From Lateolabrax maculatus (lineage: Eukaryota; Chordata; Actinopteri; Acropomatiformes; Lateolabracidae): 64,000 nucleotides of DNA. The position numbers were made by a program, and so were the translations under genes. Below, in pieces: positions 25,261 through 38,494 of this stretch; position 1 is the stretch's first letter; each line of letters begins with the position of its first letter. A model generated the notes under the pieces. The model was not told where the DNA came from. It did not search any database and saw only the letters and a program-made list of their open reading frames with translations. The stretch spans positions 2,962,501 to 3,026,500 of the forward strand of contig CM062202.1 in assembly GCA_031216445.1 (NCBI GenBank), in the 5' to 3' direction.

Positions 25261-27440
25261 CCGCGTCATTTTCTCATGGTCATTTAGGACTCAGGGATAA
25301 TTCTTTATAAGTTATTTACAGCGCAGAAAGCAAGAATATGCACTCACTATATAAATAATTAATTATTGTGTCAGAAACGTCCCAGCCCCCGCGGGTCACA
25401 CTTGTGGATTAATTTAAGAGCAGAAGTTAGTTAAACTGTAAAGAGATAGCAGAAGTTGAGTACAAGATAAACGTGGCCTGTGGAGATTTTCATTGTATAT
25501 TTACATTCACAAAACACATTGTGAATTTTTTAGGGCTTTGAACCTGTTGATTTAATTTTGTGATTTCATACAACCTGAGCAAAGTCTCTAAAGTTTTTAA
25601 ATTTTTCTTGGCACATTTCCTTTTGCAGTTCCTTTGGAGCATCAAAAATGAATGCTACGCACCTGCAAGATGCAGTTAAGCACGTGAACAGTGGAGGCAG
25701 TATATCAGGGTGTGAAGGTCAGCAGCAGACGACAAATTTTTATAGAGAAACTAGCAGCTTGTTGCCACTTGTTGAATTCTGTTTACATTGTGCAAAATTG
25801 GAAGATATTCAGGTGTTGACCGGGGTGGGAAATGTGTATCACATAACAGACGATACGTGGGAACTCATCCATCGAAACAAATCTCCACTGTACCTTTAAA
25901 TTAGTGTTTCAGAATTATTTGACCTTGTTAAATATTTCACCGTAACCTCTACTGAATGTATTTAAAGTGTTTCTTCTAAATCTAAATAATGCAATTGTTA
26001 AAGGGGAATTCCACTGATTTTACACAACAATGTCTGTTTACAGGTGTTGGGGAGTACTAGTGCATTTGTGAAAAAGTAGTATAAAGCCTTTTGTGGCTCC
26101 AGAGGGAGCTGCATGAAAAGAAAATCTGACAAATTGCCTGTGTCACTTGAGTCAGCATCAGTTGGGGCTGAAGACTAATAAAAAGAAAGCTTACCAGGCC
26201 TTTGTAGCCCGCTGCTCATTTCTGCTGCAGGCCAGTGGCTCCTGGCTATATTAGCCACTACTAGCACAATACACCCAAAACAGAAATGAGAAGAAAGAAG
26301 AATGTGTGGAATAAAAAAAGACGATATCTCTGGTTCTGCAGCATTGATATTGACGCTAAATCGTGGAGTACTTTCATAACCATCTAAGAAGCTAAACGAA
26401 CGGCAGCCACATCCCTGTAGTACCAACAGTCACGGCTGGTTTAAAACTCAGAAACATAAAGGCTCATAACATAAGAACAAACTGCCAAAGAACAAAAGAT
26501 CTGGTACGAGTAGTGGCTTACTGACAAGGGAACTGAAGAAAGGTGAGGCTGATAAGGAACAGGTGAAGACAATTACAAAGGCAGGACGTGAAGTGAAAAG
26601 GAAAGGAGACTACTACAAAATAAAACAGGAGAGAAAGCATGAATAACAAGACTACTTGGTCTTTAGAGTCCTTTGAATGTTTACATAGAGCCATTTCTGA
26701 ATCACAGCTAAATAGGAGGGAAAGAGGCAGATCCTGACAGATCCTGACAGACACCAACAGTGGGCTCAGAGTTGCACAATGAGAGCCAGAGGCTTCTGCA
26801 AGAAGCATCCACATCCGACATGTAAAGTTTCATAACATAATGTTGAATAATATGAACAGTGACCAATAAATGCTACAGTGAACTTGTTTTCAGACCAGAG
26901 ACGACATAAATCACTCACATACGGAGATGCTTTTAACATAAATGTAAAAAAAGAGACCCAACAAAGTATTCTCTGGATAAATACTAATCAAAGAGAAGTG
27001 ACGGTAAATTCAACAATAATATAGAGCCCCAGATATGAGGTGTTTCTGTTCTAAAAGAGGTCAGAAGAGCATACTGTGCACACCAGGAGAAATGTTTACG
27101 TCTTATATAACACACTCATCGCCTTGATTACAAAGGGCTGCACTGACAACCATATGGCCACAAACTGAAGCACTCACACACACACACAGACACACACGCT
27201 AGTATAAATACACCACCACACACAAAAGCTTTACGAGTGTTTTGATAGAAACTATTCACTGTCAGCTGAGAGTTTAAGTGCAGAGATGGTCTGTAAGCTT
27301 CTTACACGTGACGCATCTCCGACAGGCAGTCCAGCAGGCTCATCGGACGCTGAGAGCTGGTACGACTTATGAACCAGCTACATAAAATAAGCCATCTATT
27401 CCTTCCTGCAACATTTAAAACTACTGCACTGACAACATGT
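25261..27440. other. Non-coding, nothing firmly recognised
   Basis: AT-rich sequence. The plus-strand ORF at 25648-25899 ends in a phrase (ACTGTACCTTTAA) like the end of a dispersed fish repeat. A CA-rich run lies at about 27172-27200. No exon was recognised. Confidence 0.4.
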
Positions 27441-27460
27441 AAAAAAAAAAAAAAAAAAAA
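27441..27460. repeat. Poly-A tract, 20 bases
   Basis: Twenty consecutive A residues on the plus strand. No retroposed gene or target duplication was recognised next to it. Confidence 0.95.
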
Positions 27461-27620
27461 GGGCCACACCTTGATGTAGACCATTTCATAAAGTGATGTA
27501 GCAGCAGAAAGCATGCACTTTACCTTTACAGAAGCTTAAAAGCAAAGACTTCTTCACTGGTCCAATAACAGCAGATCAGAAACACAGAGGGTGCAATCAG
27601 CCAGACCAACACGTCCTCCA

Positions 27621-27650
27621 AAATAAAGGTCCAGTGTGTAGGACTTACTA
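27621..27650. mobile_element. Fragment of a dispersed fish repeat end
   Basis: The words AAAGGTCCAGTGTGTAGGA match the terminal sequence of a fish dispersed element that I recall as having this motif at both ends. Only one end was found, so the extent and superfamily are uncertain. Confidence 0.35.
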
Positions 27651-29778
27651 CTACTTCTTTCTACGGCTGCTAGAAGGTTTCGTTTTGGGGAATTTGCTGA
27701 AAGGACTGATACTGTCTTTGGGAGCACAGTCTCATCAGACGGTAATCACCACAAAGACTCTCACAGACGTTTCCAGAACTCAGAAAGTTGAATATATCCA
27801 GACTTTTTTAAAATGGCACTTTCCCTGTGTTATAGTTTATTTCATGTTCTGTAGGCAACCACAGTGTGTGTAGACTCATTTTAATAAAGAAAAGGCACGT
27901 AGTTGTAGATAAAATTACCATTCAGCATCAGACATCTGCTGCTTAGCTACCACCTGACTTCACATCCAATCAATTTCATACCTGTACAGAGCCGCCTTTA
28001 TAATCTTATATTCTCACGATTACTTTGTTGATACCATCATGTTGTTTGCTGCTGCAGCTCCATCCAGCCCTCGACTCATGTTCTGACTTTGCTAGATATC
28101 ATTTTTTTGTATCTCTGAACTCTGTATAACAGAGTTCATGTGTTTATTACACAAAAATCCAGATTGTTGTTCAGATTTTTCCTGAGAGAGCGGAGCCTTT
28201 TCCACCAAATTGACCTGAAAAAACATCTACTATAAATGACTGATTGCTGATCTGCATATTGGGAAAAATTGTCCCATGTCAGCTGAAGGTGATGACAAAG
28301 CTCGACTGAGGGCTGCTGATCGTGGGTCAGTGCAGTTCCCCCCTGCAGTGAAGCTATAGTGGAAATACATGTAACGGCACAGTGATGCCGAATCTAACAA
28401 CAGGCCTGATGGAACAAAAAAGAGGTTTTGTTTTTGTTCAGTTTTGGTAATCATCGATTTTCTCTGGTCTCCTGTTTGTTTAGGAGCAAAGATTCTGCTC
28501 AGCATCAGGCCGCCTTGTTAAAGAGTCTGAAACATCAATTTGCAGCATCCTGCAGGAGCCAATATTGTAATTTTTCAATTAATTAAAACTAACTGCTGCT
28601 GCTGCTGCTGAGGGCAGAATGACAAAAGCATTAGGCTGTGGAATATCAAGGTACTGCAAACACAAACTATACACACAATCACACACACATATAAATATAT
28701 ATCTGCGTATGATACGCCAAGAATACACACATTCAGACATCAGTGAGACCTTTACTGGTTTAAAGAGGTTAGTGACAGGATTTGATGTGGTCGCAGTGTG
28801 TGTGATGAGTCACAGCGTGTAGGTGTGTGGAGGACGGATGACTTTAAAGAGCAATAACCAATCAGAGCTTGTGTGAATGTTAGTGTGCTTCCAGTTAGTT
28901 TTGATTCAGACGGACAGAGGGAGAAGATTTAATGAGACTGTGGCCGAAAAAACGACCTCAATCTAATTACAGATGCGGAGCAGGAGGAAGAGGAGGAAAG
29001 ACAAAGATTATTCGAGTACTAAGGAGCTTTAGAGGAACTTTAGTCCCACAATTTAAGATCCTGTGATCGAAGGAAATAACACAAATTCAACCACTCCTGG
29101 GAATATATTTGTGAAATCATCTAAATCAAAACAGCCTACAATGTATCTATGATGGCAGGGACATTTTTAAAGTAACGGAAACTTAACAATATAATAGCTA
29201 AACTAACCACTGGATTTATTTGGTTGGCTGGTGATTTACATGGCATGATAGGAAGCAGTACGACGACCATATAAGTGCAATTCAGAAGAAATGTTCAACT
29301 TCTTTCAACCACAGAGAGAAACGTCCACAAACAGATCGTCACTGCGACCCTGAGAGATTCCAAAAATAACACCAAATGATACAATTTCAGTCTTTTCAGG
29401 CTGCATTACTCACCAAAAACTCTGTAAGATTCAAGAGGGACTGTTTGAGGAATGATTATACTTAAACCCAAATTCGCACACAACAAGCCAGTCGTAAAGG
29501 ACGAGAAAGGCATCTTTTATCTTTTAATGATAGATTGAATTTCCCATCCAAATGTTCTATCTTCTACACAGTACCATTGTTTGTTTTTTCCTCTTGCTGT
29601 GGCTCTAAATGTGTTTTGTGTAACACTGATGACGCAGGAGGTTTAATCTGCTGTTATGTTCCTTCAGTTGCTCTGGATGAGAGTCTGAGCTCCCAGGATG
29701 TGGATGTAAGAAAGAAAGAGTGGGCGAAAATGACAGAAAGAGATTGAGTGAAAGTGAGAGCGACCTCCCTACCACCCT
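27651..29778. other. Non-coding, nothing recognised
   Basis: No exon or RNA gene was recognised. A short (CTG)n run occurs at about 28592-28611. Other ORFs are short and without family resemblance. Confidence 0.4.
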
Positions 29779-29785
29779 ACACGCA

Positions 29786-29832
<47 letters not shown>

Positions 29833-29958
29833 ACACATACCTCCTCCATCGGGACAACAGCCAATAGGGGGACAGCTTGTGGCACAGTTCCTGGACACAG
29901 ACCAATAACTGTATGTGGGTGGATCGATGGGGTGTATCATGTCTGTTTGTGCATGTAT

Positions 29959-29997
<39 letters not shown>
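29779..29997. repeat. Inverted CA/TG microsatellite pair
   Basis: (CA)n at about 29779-29839 and (GT)n at 29960-29997 face each other across about 120 bp. In a transcript they could fold into a dsRNA stem of up to about 38 bp. Confidence 0.95.
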
Positions 29998-30043
29998 TCC
30001 CATGTGTAAAAACTGAGCAGAGCAATCTGTTGAACGAGGTCTG

Positions 30044-30086
30044 AGTGTGTGTGTGTGTTAAAATATATATATATATATGTGTATAT
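30044..30086. repeat. TG then TA microsatellite
   Basis: A short (TG)n run is followed by AAA and (TA)n. Confidence 0.9.
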
Positions 30087-30844
30087 CTGTGAATGTAAAG
30101 GATGACAGATGATCAAATGAAACAACACAGGTGAGCGTCATTCACAGTAGTACGCAAGAGAAGGTGTCAAATAATCCAAAATACGTTCCTTCAAGACATC
30201 CTAAAAAAGAAAAATCTGTTTTCCAAAATCTATCTTTGAACATTGGCCCCCTGTAGACTTGAAAAGAGGCTTTAAAAATCCAACAGTTTGCTCTCTCTGA
30301 GCACAGAGGCTGCAGTCAGCTTGAATGCAGGCGGTTATGATGAACTGTGTCAACATTTCACAGCAGAGAAAATGCCATCAAAGTCCACAGAAAAGTCTGA
30401 AACAACTCCTGAAGCACAGTCCACTTCTCTGTCCATCTGTACGCTGAGTACTGTATGTTACAAACACTTCCACAGCTCCCGCTTCAATCCTCACATCATC
30501 CCGTCGAGCTCGGGAACACGTCCATGCATTGGTTTGTGCACCGCAGCTCTTTGTCGTTTTTTTTTTTGTCGTTTTTCTCTTTCTCGTTTGATACAAAGTT
30601 GTCTGATATACAAAGAATATCACTAACATTTACACATACACATTTTCAACACTTTCTATTGGAGTTGGTGTCCGGTGACACAACTGAAATTAATGTCTTT
30701 TTATTAACCGTAACGACAATCCTTTCCTAAACTTAAAACAATTTTTTAACTTGCCTATCACTAGCAATGCCATAACTTTATCTTAATTACCATAACTAAC
30801 ATCTTTACCATGCAAAAGACTTGTAAAAACATTGTACATTAAGA
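30087..30844. other. Non-coding, nothing recognised
   Basis: The ORF at 30288-30626 (plus, 112 codons) shows no domain and is not supported. A T-run lies at about 30558-30568. Confidence 0.4.
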
Positions 30845-30920
30845 GCAATGGAAAGACCGGAGTCAAATTCTTTGTATGTGCACACATACATGGCCAATAA
30901 AGCTGATTCTGATTCTGACA
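30845..30920 (+). mobile_element. 3' tail of an L2/CR1-type LINE or derived SINE
   Basis: The sequence moves through GAGTCAAATTCTTTGTATGT to GGCCAATAAAGCTGATTCTG and ends in a short tandem ATTCTG motif. This is the characteristic 3' end shared by many fish L2/CR1-type non-LTR retrotransposons, with the polyadenylation-like AATAAA and a microsatellite tail. I saw no upstream reverse transcriptase, so this is a 5'-truncated copy. Confidence 0.7.
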
Positions 30921-31132
30921 TTAGCTTATTGATGTAATTATCTTTTTGCAGAATCGTCTAATTTAAATAATCTGGTCTGGAAACAGTGTTAATGCGTGTT
31001 GATCTTCATGCTGGTAGAGCACAAACACTCGATGCAAGGATCAAAACACTGCCCATAAAAAACACCACAGTCTTGCTTTAAAGGAACACACCGCTGAAAA
31101 TCCTTTTTGAGTATCAAATAGTCGCCACCTGC

Positions 31133-31160
31133 AGGGTTAGGGTTGGGGTTAGGGTTAGGG
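31133..31160. repeat. Short interstitial telomere-like repeat
   Basis: About four and a half TTAGGG-type units occur in tandem, one altered to TTGGGG. Isolated TTAGGG tracts of this size are common in vertebrate chromosome arms and may also be simple microsatellites. Confidence 0.8.
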
Positions 31161-32764
31161 CTCTGTACAGTCTGTAGCTCTGATTAGTGAAAACATATCT
31201 CAAAATGTGTCAAAACATCCACAGAAACTTCTCGAATCACTCAACTTTCTAAAGAAGTCTCGCTCCACCAATAAATAGTTGAATACTAAATAAAACAAGA
31301 TTTTCAACGTAGTATTCTTTTAATATACTGTCAGGATGTATATTAAATATTCTTATCTAACTCATTCAGTCTACGTTTGAACATAAACAAGCAAGATGAA
31401 GGCTAAAATTTGCAGATAGAAACCGCCTTAACATCCCCGGCAGTGACATTCAGACCTCGACATGTCATCGGTTGCTGGATGAACGTCAGCAAGCGTCGAA
31501 TAGTGTGGTGTCACATGACCTCACTAACCACTAATAACTCTCCTTCTCCTTGTCTTGATCCCAGAGGAGAGACAGAAACCGCATGAGTGCACACATTTGC
31601 TGCCCGTCAATCACACGCGGAGGTAAAGTGGAGGTGGTGGGGGGGTTAAGAACAGAGTGGCTTGAGGGTGGATGATGGATGAAGGACAGAGGAGGAGGAG
31701 GAGGAGTAAAGGATGACTAGGAAAAATATTGAACCTGTCAGTCAGACAAGGAGGAAGATGAGTGGCAGGATCTTGGACCACAGAGGAAACTTAGTCATGG
31801 TTTTATCTCAAGATGTTTTTTACAATTTGTTCTTTTTTCTGAATATTCAAGAAGGAAAATTAAACACGTTAAGACTTCTGAATCTAATTTGAAATAATTA
31901 ATAATTTGATTATTATTCTTATAAATAAGAATCAACCATTTTCTTTTATGATTTTAGGGAAATATTCATATAATTTAGAATAAAAAAGCCTGTGTAACAT
32001 CACTGTGCCTGTGAGAGCTCATCTGTGTGATTCTCCTGTTATGGATATTTGTGCAGTGGTCAGCTGGGAGGGACTTTCTCGTATGTCTTGGTGCAGTCTC
32101 ATTATTTGTTGATGAAATCTTATGAATAAATCAGGAACACTTGGTTTTTAATGCAACAGATCGCCCTGCTTATTTAACTATGACAGAATAGTTTTCATGT
32201 AAATACAAAAATGTATCTAAAGCAAATGTTTCTATTTTTTAGCCGTGCTGACAGCAGCGGGCTCTAAAGGTGATGATCATCATACCTGCTTAGCATCAGC
32301 GAGTTATCATTGTGGTTATGACTGTGTTCGCATGTTGGCTCAAAGCATGGCTGTGCCCACGTACAGTCTTACAGAGCCGATAGCATGGCTGTAGACTGTT
32401 AGTCTTCTTAAATTATTATTTATTAAAAATTTCTCATTTCAGTTTCTTTTAATTCAGGCATTCAGTTAAATATTCATGGTTATTAAAGAGCTGGGGTATG
32501 ATTTTAGACTTAGGAAGTTTCTAAAACCATAGAATCTAAGAGGAGCTGTAAAGGATAGGGTAATTGAGTGGGCACCTTTCGTCTCTGGCGTGTCATTAAA
32601 TTAATTCCACCGACAGGCAAGAATAAGTCCCAAAGTCAGCGCTCTTCAAACCTTCAGTCCACTCCGAGCTGATCCCACCTACACTTGCCTACACAAGAGC
32701 ACCGCAGTGTCCTCCACACTGCAACAACACTTCTGATTACACCCTCAGATGCCAACAGAACGCA
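31161..32764. other. Non-coding, nothing recognised
   Basis: AT-rich sequence with a (GGA)n microsatellite at about 31690-31706. No exon or RNA gene was recognised. Confidence 0.4.
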
Positions 32765-33655
32765 CTGACAGGCGGAGGAGCCGAGTGTGGGAGTTTGAGG
32801 GGAAAGAAGATGAAATGATGGGAACGTAAACATATAAATGGGCAGTTAGAGGAATGAAAGATGAAGGAAGGAAGGAAAACAAGGGAATAACAGAGAAGGG
32901 TAACAGGTGGAGATGGGAGAAGACTTAGAGCAAGAAGGGCTGAGGGTGAGAGGAAAAAGAAAAATAAGAGAATAAAGAATGTTAAAGGGTTTAAATGATA
33001 CACCAGGAAACAATACAAAGAAGGTATAGAAGAAGAAAGGGGGGAGATTTGAAAAAGGGAGAAAAAGAGGTGAAAATTAGCTTACAAACATGCAAGAAAA
33101 AGGAAGTAAAATGAGGAATATAGGAGGAGAAAAGGGGAGTAGATGACTGATGATACCACTGACACTGATTGGAGGAGGAGAGGTAAATGAATGGAAAAAG
33201 ATGAGCTGTTAAAGGAAGAAGGATATAAGGAGTGACATGGAGGGAGGGACAGAGGAGATGAGAAAAAAATGATGAACAATGGAGGTGAAGAAGATGACAA
33301 ATGAGTTGTTAAAAGAAGGAAGAGAAAAAGTGAATTGGTTGATGTAACAGACGTGTGAGGAGGAGAAAGGAACAATGGGCAATCGAAAGAGAAAAGGATG
33401 AGAAGGAAGGAAAGATTAGATGATGAATGAGGAAGGCGTTGTTTTTTGAAGGAATGACAAAGGTCAGGGGAAATACAGGAAACATGAATTGGGAGGATGA
33501 AAGAGAAGCAAGCAGTCGAGAGATAAAAGATGGACAACAAACAGGAGTGAGTTGGGAGGCTGAGAGAGCCAAGAGGCGGATGAATAAAAAAAACAGAGGT
33601 GAGGCTGTGAGGATGGAAAGATGATAGAAGAGAAGGGATGGAAGGAGGGTCATAA
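32765..33655. repeat. Long purine-rich domain (about 0.9 kb)
   Basis: The plus strand is dominated by GGA, GAAA, AGGA and GAAGG words with few pyrimidines. The minus strand therefore gives apparent ORFs (33082-33540 and 33309-33818) made mostly of Ser, Leu, Phe and Pro, which are composition artefacts. Such tracts can adopt triplex (H-DNA) structures. Confidence 0.85.
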
Positions 33656-35529
33656 ACTCCCCTCCGGCAGCCTCACTCCCCCTGGAGGCCTGACGCCAGG
33701 CCTGTGAGCTTTTAATAGGCAAGCACTGAGACGAGAAAGAACATACAGCACACACTAACACACACAAACTAACACACATGTTACGGCATGTACACACAAA
33801 CACATGGTAATAACACACAATCCCTCAAGCACACAGAATCGTATCAGGAGAAAGTCACAGTAGGATGTTTGTGCTGAATTTTTTGTACCAAATTCAGTTC
33901 ATTTGAATGGAACTTCTGCAATTCATTCATTCAGTGTGCCAATGAGGAGTTTGCAAGTTTTTTAAATGTCTAATTTACATGTAATTGTTGCTTGAACAAC
34001 ATTTAAGCATAAAATGCTTTATGGGACGCAGGGGATATTTGTGTTGCAGTACCATGAGTGGCCACTGAGACAAACGATTGACTGATTTGCTGCACAGCAT
34101 CCAGCTCTCTTAATACACCCACGTACAGTATTTATCTCTTTCACTTTCAAAGAAAGTACACGTCCTCTGATGTGACCTTCCAACCTCTCTCTCTATGTAT
34201 GGATACAAAAATTTTACTTTTTTAAATGCAAATGTTGCCCATATTTGATAGTACAGCAGTATGAAGAGACGGTGATGATCGGGGTGATGTGACAAAGATA
34301 TCTGGCTGGAATTAAACAAACGTCTAAGCCAAGTGGTATGCATCCAAACCACTCAACTACCAGGATGCCTTCAGAAAAAAGAAACTTTTAAAATCACATG
34401 GACACACACACACACAGTGACAATCTGGTGGAGCCTGCATCTCTGGACAGAATAAAACAAGCCGTAGCCAGGAATAAAACATTATAATCCTCATTCATAT
34501 TGATGAGACTCAGAGACGGATGGGAGAGAGAGAGCGGGTGAGGATGGGTGCGAGAGGTTAACAAATGAATTGAATGCAAATTAAACAAAATTAGAGAAAA
34601 ACTCAGAGGGACAGCCAGAGGGAGAGAAGACGGCAGAGGTTAAGTGTAAAGGTGAGTGAGGGAAAGGAAGAAGCTTTAAAGAGGCCTTGGTTGGATGCCA
34701 GGACTGAGAGGATCCTACTATTAATGGAAACGTGCCTCCGTTACTCTGCTGGTTATGTAACCTCGTAGTGTGGAAAATGAAATTCAGACACCCGACACAA
34801 AGACTCACAGTGCAGCTTAGTTCAACCCAAAATGCATTACTGGTGTTAAAGTCAAGAAGAATATAATGCAAAAATCAATTTCTCCTCATATAACACACAG
34901 TTTCAAACACATCTGATATTAAGAGGGCGTGATTTAGTAGCAGAAGAACTGAGGAGCTGCCTCTCAGCAGGCGGCCACTGCAGCAGTTATTCTCTCCCCA
35001 ACACACACACACTGTATGATACACACACACACATACACACACTACTGCCTGTAGTCAGTTGATCAATGATACACTGAAGCAGCACCCGGTCCTCCTCTCG
35101 CCTGTCTGTCTGAAGAATCTGTCTCACTTCTGTTCAACTCCCTGTGACTTTGGGATTTCATTCATCTCTTTTAGGGGAAAATTTCAAGTGATTCTGCCGG
35201 AAAACAAAAGTCACACGGACTCATCAGATTAGCTCATCAGTTTTCGTAACACGTCATCCTGTCAGGTTAGAGGTGTTGGTGTTGCGGGAGCAGAGCTGTA
35301 GACTTGAAACTTGGACTGAGAGGTGTGAGAGAGAAACGCAACAGTTAAGGTGACGGCTAAACAATGAGCTGAAACTCGCTATAAAGCTCCGCGAAGCCGA
35401 GGGGAGCTGCAGCTCGAGGTGCTAATTCTCTGCAGGTTCATGACTGCAAGCGACATGTTTCACTTTGTCAACACTGTTTGCACATTGCCATTTGATACAT
35501 TATGATAAAATATCAATTAAAGCCATTTT
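33656..35529. other. Non-coding, small CA runs
   Basis: Interrupted CA words occur near 33745-33806 and at 34991-35042. No exon or named transposon was recognised. Confidence 0.4.
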
Positions 35530-35695
35530 AAGTCCCAAAAATGAGGACCTGAGACATGACTTGGACTGGACTTCTGTGACACCTGACACTGACCTGGTGG
35601 AAACCTGGAACAATGAAACAATGGATTCAGTTATTCATATAAAGACTACTGACTTGACATGGACTAGTTCTTAAGGGCTTGAGGGCAGATTTGAG
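35530..35695. repeat. Degenerate GACTTG-type repeat
   Basis: Words such as GACATGACTTGGACTGGACT and GACTTGACATGGACT recur, resembling the fish dispersed repeat built from GACTTG/GACTTGA units. Heavily decayed, with unclear boundaries. Confidence 0.4.
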
Positions 35696-35728
35696 ACTAA
35701 GTGTCAACACATGAAGAAATAGCTGAAT

Positions 35729-36412
35729 TTGAGTAGCAACAAAGGTTCTGCCTGCATCTCTGTCCTTCTGTCTGTCTGCCTTTCTGTCTTGTTTGACATG
35801 TTTTCGCCGTCTTTTTGTTCTTGTGATCCTTCATATATCTCCTCTCCTAAAGGCTCTGGTTATCTGATCTCTAGCCTTTGTTTCCTGCCTGTCTGTAAGC
35901 CTGAAAGTCCATCTCCTGGTTCTTATCAGACATCGGTGCTCCAGAGGCTGTCCGTCTGTTCACTTGCCTGTCCTAAAGTTAATCTCACGGTTTTATTTAT
36001 TCTCCGTGATGAAACTGGAGGTATAGGGATTGGAAAAGATCAGCCTGTTTGCTCATTTATTTGTTTGTTTGCTGCTTGCCAGTATCTTGCACAGCACTGT
36101 GAAGGAGCTTCAGACTTCTCTCCAAATGGTACCTGTCTGTCTGTCCTGCCGAAAAAAAATCAATCCCCCTGTCTCCGTTTATATGAGCCTGCGTACCACC
36201 CTCCACTCAGACACATGCAATTTCACCCTGCACCAATCAGCCAGATCATTTGTGTAATTAAAAACTGTGAAAAGAGGCTGTGGATGAGAGGCTGGAGGCA
36301 CGGAAACTGCCCTGAATGTATCCCAAGAGAGCAATCAGACGGAGGAGACAGAGGAGGGGAGGAGGAGGAGTTAGGAGACAGGAGGAAGATGGATAATAAG
36401 GAGTTGGGATGA
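35729..36412 (+). other. 227-codon ORF in a CTGT-biased region, probably not a gene
   Basis: This is the longest ORF not lying in a pure simple repeat or purine tract. The predicted product is Cys/Ser/Leu-rich, then charged (Glu/Gly/Arg-rich at the end). The nucleotide sequence carries many scattered CTGTCTG and CCTGTCTG words, so the frame may be open because of a decayed tetranucleotide repeat. No domain, no homologue I recognise, and no evident splice context. Confidence 0.3.
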
Positions 36413-36708
36413 AAGAAGATAGGGAGAGTGATGGCTATTTTGAAAAAGGAGCTCAATATCTTTTGCTTCTTTGTTTTGTTGCTCTTTGTGTTATTTGGTG
36501 TGTTGTACAATCGTCTGGAAAAAGGTTCTGCTTGAAGTAATCTGCAGATTCTCTATACATTTTATATTTATGCTTGTTGGTTACCAAGAAATTCTAAAAA
36601 ATATTGTAGGGTTTTAATTTTTTTACAGAAAGCCCTCAAAACTAAAGTAGTTTTTCACTGCCTTCCAAAAGGCATAAGCACAAAAACCACTTGGATAAGG
36701 TCAGGAAA

Positions 36709-36782
36709 TGTCACAGTTCCACCCCTGAGCCCTGTGTGAGTGTGTTTTATTTATTTTTTTAAGTCTCCTTATAGTATGAATA
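36709..36782 (+). repeat. 5' LTR remnant of the gypsy element
   Basis: This segment matches 38495-38555 over most of its length, with small indels. It is the only trace of the left LTR; the remainder appears deleted. Confidence 0.65.
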
Positions 36783-36801
36783 CTCTCTCTGGTGAGGTCA
36801 G

Positions 36802-38425
36802 GATGGATCCTGCCAAAGTCCAGACGGTGAAAGATTGACCTCGCCCTCAGAGTTGGAAGGAGGAGGTTCCTTGGCTTTGCAAACTTTAATAGGCGGTTCA
36901 TCAGGGCTTACAGCAAGGTGGCAGCCTCCCTGACAGCTCTTACCAGGACCCTTCGGCATTTCAAGTGGACCTTGGAAGCAGAAGCAGCTGAGAAGAACTA
37001 CGATATTGGGAACAGGGAGTTGCTGGCGGTGACGATGGCACTGGAGGAGTGGTGTCACTGGTTAGAAGGAGCTGAGCATCCTTTTACTGTTTGGACCAAC
37101 CACAAGAACCTGGAATATATTAAGGCGGCCAAGAGACTGAACTGTAGAAGGCCAAGTGGGCTTTGTTCTTTGGAAGGTCTACTTTTGTGCTTACCTATTG
37201 CCCCGGCTCGAAGAATGGCAAGCCAGACGCACTCTCCAGGCAACATGCTGAAGATGGGCGAGATGCTCCACCTAAGCCTATCCTTGAATCTTGTGTCATT
37301 GGCATGGTAACCTGGGACAAGTCAGGGAGGCTCAGCGACAGCAGCCGGATCCAGATAACGGTCCACCCAACAGACTTGTCTCAGAATCCATGAGGTCCCA
37401 TGTACCAGAGTGGGCACACACACTAAACTTACCTGTCACCCTGGGGTAACTCGCACGCTATTTCCTTCGTAGGTGGTTCTTGTGACCGTCTATGGAGCAG
37501 GACACCAGAGAGTTTGTCGCAGCCTGTCCAGTCTGTGCACAAAACAAGGGATCCAACCAACAAAGCTCTGGCCTCCTGTCAGTGCGTCATCGGCCATGGT
37601 CTCACATCGCAGTAGATTTTGTCACCGGTTTGTCAGAGTCAGACGCTGACACAGTCATTCTTACAGTGATTGACAGGTTCTTCAAGTTTGCTCGCTGTTT
37701 TACTTTAAGTTTAAGTTTTACTTTGTTTCGCTCCCCAAGCTCCCCTCAGCTAAAGACATGACCAATGTCCTAGTGAAGGAGGTGGTCTACCTTCTGACAT
37801 ACTGTCGGACTGTGAGCTGCAGATAACCTCTTCTGTGTGGAGGGTCTTCTGCACCGCCATTGGTGCCTACACAAGCCTTACCTCCGGTTTCCACCCACAG
37901 ACTAATGGCCAGGCTGAGAGGGCAAACCAGGAACTGGAGGTTACTCTAAGGTGCGTTGTCTCCCAGAACCATTCTACGTGGTCCTTGCAACTGCCCACAA
38001 TACTTTGCTCAGCTCTGCACCAGGTATGTCGCCACTCCAGTCTCTCTATGGATATCAGCCACTTCTTTTCCCTTCCCAGGAGCAGGACTTGGAGATCCCT
38101 TCTGTTCAAACTCATATGAGGCTGTGTCATTGCATGTGGCGCCGTGCCAGGGCGGACCTCCTGAAAACAGTCGGATGGTATTAGAGGCTTGCAAATCGCC
38201 ATCGTTCAGCTGCTCTTTTTTACACCCCTGGGCGGGAGGTGTGGTTGTCCACAAGGGACCTACCACTGCCAGTTGAGTCATGCAAACTAGCTCCCCAGTT
38301 CATTTGCCCATTCCCGGTGGAGAAGATGCTCAACCCTGCGGTGGTCTGGCTCAAGCTCCTAAAGTCCATGAGGGTCCATCCAGCGTTCCATGTGTCCGTG
38401 TGAAGCCGGTGTTCTCCAGTCCCCG
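36802..38425 (+). pseudogene. Gypsy pol remnant (RT end, RNase H, integrase), frameshifted
   Basis: Three frames are needed to follow the protein. RT ends with a degenerate form of the usual connection region near 36802-36930, with in-frame stops. RNase H runs about 36930-37290: the Glu of NRELLAV is visible, but the usual TDHKNLEY motif reads TNHKNLEY, so a catalytic Asp is lost. PGSKNGKPDALSR marks the RNase H-integrase boundary. Integrase follows at about 37490-38110 with the CPVC zinc-knuckle pair, a first Asp in AVDFVTG, a second Asp in LSDCE, and the Glu in GQAERAN 35 residues later (the D,D-35-E pattern), but in separate frames. A trailing VKPVFSSP motif lies near 38400. The copy cannot encode an active protein. 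Confidence 0.88.
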
Positions 38426-38494
38426 GTCAGCCCCCTCCTTAATGTACATTGCAGGGGTAGGGGGCTGCAATAACTGGTGGACTGGGAGGTTATG

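Noticed and set aside
30845..30920. AATAAA in this segment as a gene polyadenylation signal
   Set aside because: The hexamer is part of the conserved 3' tail of an L2/CR1-type element with its ATTCTG microsatellite, not of a host gene.
33082..33818. Two minus-strand ORFs of 152 and 169 codons
   Set aside because: They overlap in different frames over the same purine-rich strip, so they are composition artefacts.
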